In this document: positions 62,371-64,000 of the stretch, piece by piece | Layout of the letters: each line of letters begins with the position of its first letter | Position numbering within the stretch: the stretch's first letter is position 1 | Assembly (NCBI GenBank): GCA_963819855.1 | Contig: CAWFYC010000024.1 | Span: 1-64,000, forward strand | Source: JAMXLO01 sp963819855 | Lineage (GTDB): Bacteria; Pseudomonadota; Alphaproteobacteria; Acetobacterales; Acetobacteraceae | Length of the DNA: 64,000 bases | Direction of reading: 5' to 3' | Made by a program: the position numbers and the translations under genes | The notes under the pieces: model-generated | Seen by the model: only the letters and a program-made list of their open reading frames with translations | Database searches by the model: none | Told to the model about the DNA's origin: nothing

Positions 62371-64000
62371 CCCATCTTATTCACCGTACCGGCCGGCTGT
62401 ACATATATTACGAGTGGACAACCAATATGTTCGCGCACCGCCGCTGCTGGCTCGACCGCGTTTCAGACCGTATCTGGGAGGCGTTGAAGGTTGATCAGGT
62501 GGGATTCGACCGGGGCACTTGCCCCGCCGCTCACGTTGGGCGCGGGATCAGCGCACCAATCAAGCCACGGAACAAGGCGGCGTCGGGGCAGTTTGCCGCG
62601 AACGACAGCTTGATCCGGCTGGCGGTCTCCTTGATTCGTACGGCGATCTTCAATAACCGCAGTCGGATCGTGGAGAATTCGCCGTTGGCCAGCGCTTGCG
62701 GTTTGGCGATGGCATCGCGCACCGTCAGCATCAGCCAGTAGGCGGCGGTGTGCAGGATCAGTCGCATCTGGTTGGCCAGTGGTGAGCGGCAACTGGTGCG
62801 ATCGGAGGCGAGTTGGCTCTTGTGCCGCTTGATCAGGTTCTCCGCCTGCCCACGTGCGCAGTAGATGCTGTCATAGAGCCATTCGGCGGTACCGTAGGTG
62901 ATGTTGGTGACGACGTAGCGGACGTCGAGACCTTTCCGCGTTGCCTCGATCCGCGCCACGACGCGACGGAGCTGCGACCAGGACTTGGCGCCGTATCGGG
63001 TCTCGGTGTAGTCGCGCACCACATCCAGGTTGGCGATGGCGCGCCGCACGCACACATCGTCGGTCTTGGCAAAGACCTGCGCGGCGAGGACCGCGTTGGT
63101 GGACAGACCGAAGATGTAGTGCACGCCGTGCTTTTCGCACCAGTCCATGGCCTCACGCCGGCCATAATGTCCGTCGCCACGAATGGTGATGCGTGTGTGC
63201 GGCCAGTGCAGTCGGATACGCCGCACCAACCGGCGCAGATGGGTGCGCACCTCCTTGCCATCTGGTGTTTTCCCGGGGCGCAAAATGGTCAGCACGCAAT
63301 GGCCGGTGTCGGCGTCATAGATATGGATCGGCAGGAAGCAGCGTTCGTCGTAGTGCGCGTTGAACAGCGACAACTGCTGATGGCCGTGCACGGTGTCTGC
63401 GGTATCGTCGATGTCGAGCGTGATCGACTTGGGCGCACGCCTGTAACTCTTGCACCATAGGTCCACCATGGCCCGCGTCAGTCGGATCAAGGTGCGCAGG
63501 TCGGGGGCATTTTCCCAGCGTGACATGGTGGGTTGTGAAGCCAGGTGGTCTCCGCTTTCTGGTAGGCGCCCACAGGCGAGTTTGAAGGCCGGGTCCCTGC
63601 GTAGGTCGTCCAGATCATCGGCATCCGGGTATCCGCAGGCGATGGCGAAGACGCGGGCGCGCAGAATGTCCGCCATCGAATGGGTGATCAGATCAGGGTC
63701 ACGATGGTCCGGGATGATCGCGGCCAATGTGTCGATCAGACCAAGTCGTTTGTCGGCACCGGCCAAAAGTAAAACACCGCCATCGGAACTGATCAGGCCG
63801 CCGTCGAACGCGGCGGTGATCTTCTTCTGGCCGATACTTGGCAAAGCGAACGGCAGAAGAGTATCGTCGTCGGTGGCGGGCATGGCAGATTCTGTCCTCG
63901 CTTCGAGAGTGGCGTCGACAACCAATCTCTATGCGATTCCAGGCGGTTGTACCATGCCCGTCAGCGAATCCCTGCTATGCGGTGAATAAGATGGGCTAGG
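62366..64000. mobile_element. IS1380-family insertion sequence, complete (about 1635 bp)
   Basis: CCTAGCCCATCTTATTCACC at 62366-62385 is exactly repeated in inverted form at 63981-64000, with one further matching base inward. One transposase gene fills the interior on the minus strand. The right end coincides with the window end, so the target duplication cannot be checked and the repeat might extend further. Confidence 0.85.
62531..63883 (-). CDS. IS1380-family transposase
   Basis: The 450-residue protein (ATG 63883, preceded by GAGG; a TTG at 63925 is possible) has the IS1380 layout. It starts SIGQKKITAAFDGGLISSDG, then TLDIDDTADTVHGHQQ, ITIRGDGHYGRREAMDW and YCARGQAENLIKRHK supply the DDE residues. 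It appears intact, with normal length, so the element may be active. Confidence 0.9.
   Translation of the reverse strand: MPATDDDTLLPFALPSIGQKKITAAFDGGLISSDGGVLLLAGADKRLGLIDTLAAIIPDHRDPDLITHSMADILRARVFAIACGYPDADDLDDLRRDPAFKLACGRLPESGDHLASQPTMSRWENAPDLRTLIRLTRAMVDLWCKSYRRAPKSITLDIDDTADTVHGHQQLSLFNAHYDERCFLPIHIYDADTGHCVLTILRPGKTPDGKEVRTHLRRLVRRIRLHWPHTRITIRGDGHYGRREAMDWCEKHGVHYIFGLSTNAVLAAQVFAKTDDVCVRRAIANLDVVRDYTETRYGAKSWSQLRRVVARIEATRKGLDVRYVVTNITYGTAEWLYDSIYCARGQAENLIKRHKSQLASDRTSCRSPLANQMRLILHTAAYWLMLTVRDAIAKPQALANGEFSTIRLRLLKIAVRIKETASRIKLSFAANCPDAALFRGLIGALIPRPT

Overview
The window is GC-rich, densely packed DNA from a proteobacterium, most likely an alphaproteobacterium (Rhodospirillales/Acetobacterales-like). 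This is inferred from a CcrM-type GANTC methyltransferase gene next to rnhB, and from the rpsB-tsf / pyrH-frr-uppS-cdsA-dxr-rseP housekeeping block. No rRNA, tRNA or CRISPR array was recognised. No phage module was recognised.

Layout. 0-1 kb: the end of an IS21-family element with its tandem transposase-binding repeats, abutting the 3' remnant of a PIN-domain gene. 1.1-10.6 kb: a catabolic locus. RidA and an FAD amino-acid-oxidase-like enzyme are divergent. Opposite them lies an eight-gene leftward operon: ornithine-cyclodeaminase-like enzyme, LivG-F-H-M, a periplasmic binding protein, a kynureninase-like PLP enzyme and a kynurenine-formamidase-like hydrolase. 10.6-20 kb: an SRPBCC protein, a GFA/DUF1989 joined reading frame, a polar amino-acid ABC transporter, and an M81 (MlrC-like) peptidase flanked by two enolase-superfamily enzymes. 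21.1-22.2 kb: an IS630-type element with a nonsense mutation. 22-28.8 kb: an oligopeptide-type binding protein, ccrM, rnhB, a LysR regulator, a TPMT-like methyltransferase and ygfZ. 28.8-34.3 kb: glycosyltransferase, asparagine synthetase and membrane protein in one unit, then a glycosyltransferase-methyltransferase fusion. 34.9-36.7 kb: a beta-helix-like membrane protein.

36.8-53 kb: the essential block, interrupted. rpsB-tsf is separated from pyrH-frr-uppS-cdsA-dxr-rseP by about 9 kb holding a Uma2 protein, a TauD-like dioxygenase, a full arginine deiminase pathway (arcD-arcA-arcB-arcC), a porin and an NhaC-type antiporter. After rseP come three small terminal-inverted-repeat elements in a row where bamA would often be expected. 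53.7-60.3 kb: a GDSL esterase autotransporter, a PAS protein with degenerate GGDEF/EAL-like regions, and a Pat-like acyl-CoA-synthetase/GNAT protein. 60.7-64 kb: small membrane and hypothetical genes, ending in a complete IS1380-type element whose right end coincides with the window edge.

Two themes stand out. First, five genes between 39.7 and 59.5 kb (tauD-like, arcD, nhaC, rseP, pat) each carry one single-base frameshift. The one in rseP splits the HExxH active site of a normally essential protease, so sequence error must be considered before calling real decay. Second, the left arm pairs transporters with imine/enamine-handling enzymes (FAD oxidase + RidA, OCD-like, PLP enzyme, formamidase-like) in a way that suggests an undescribed route for an amino-acid-derived, perhaps kynurenine-like, compound.
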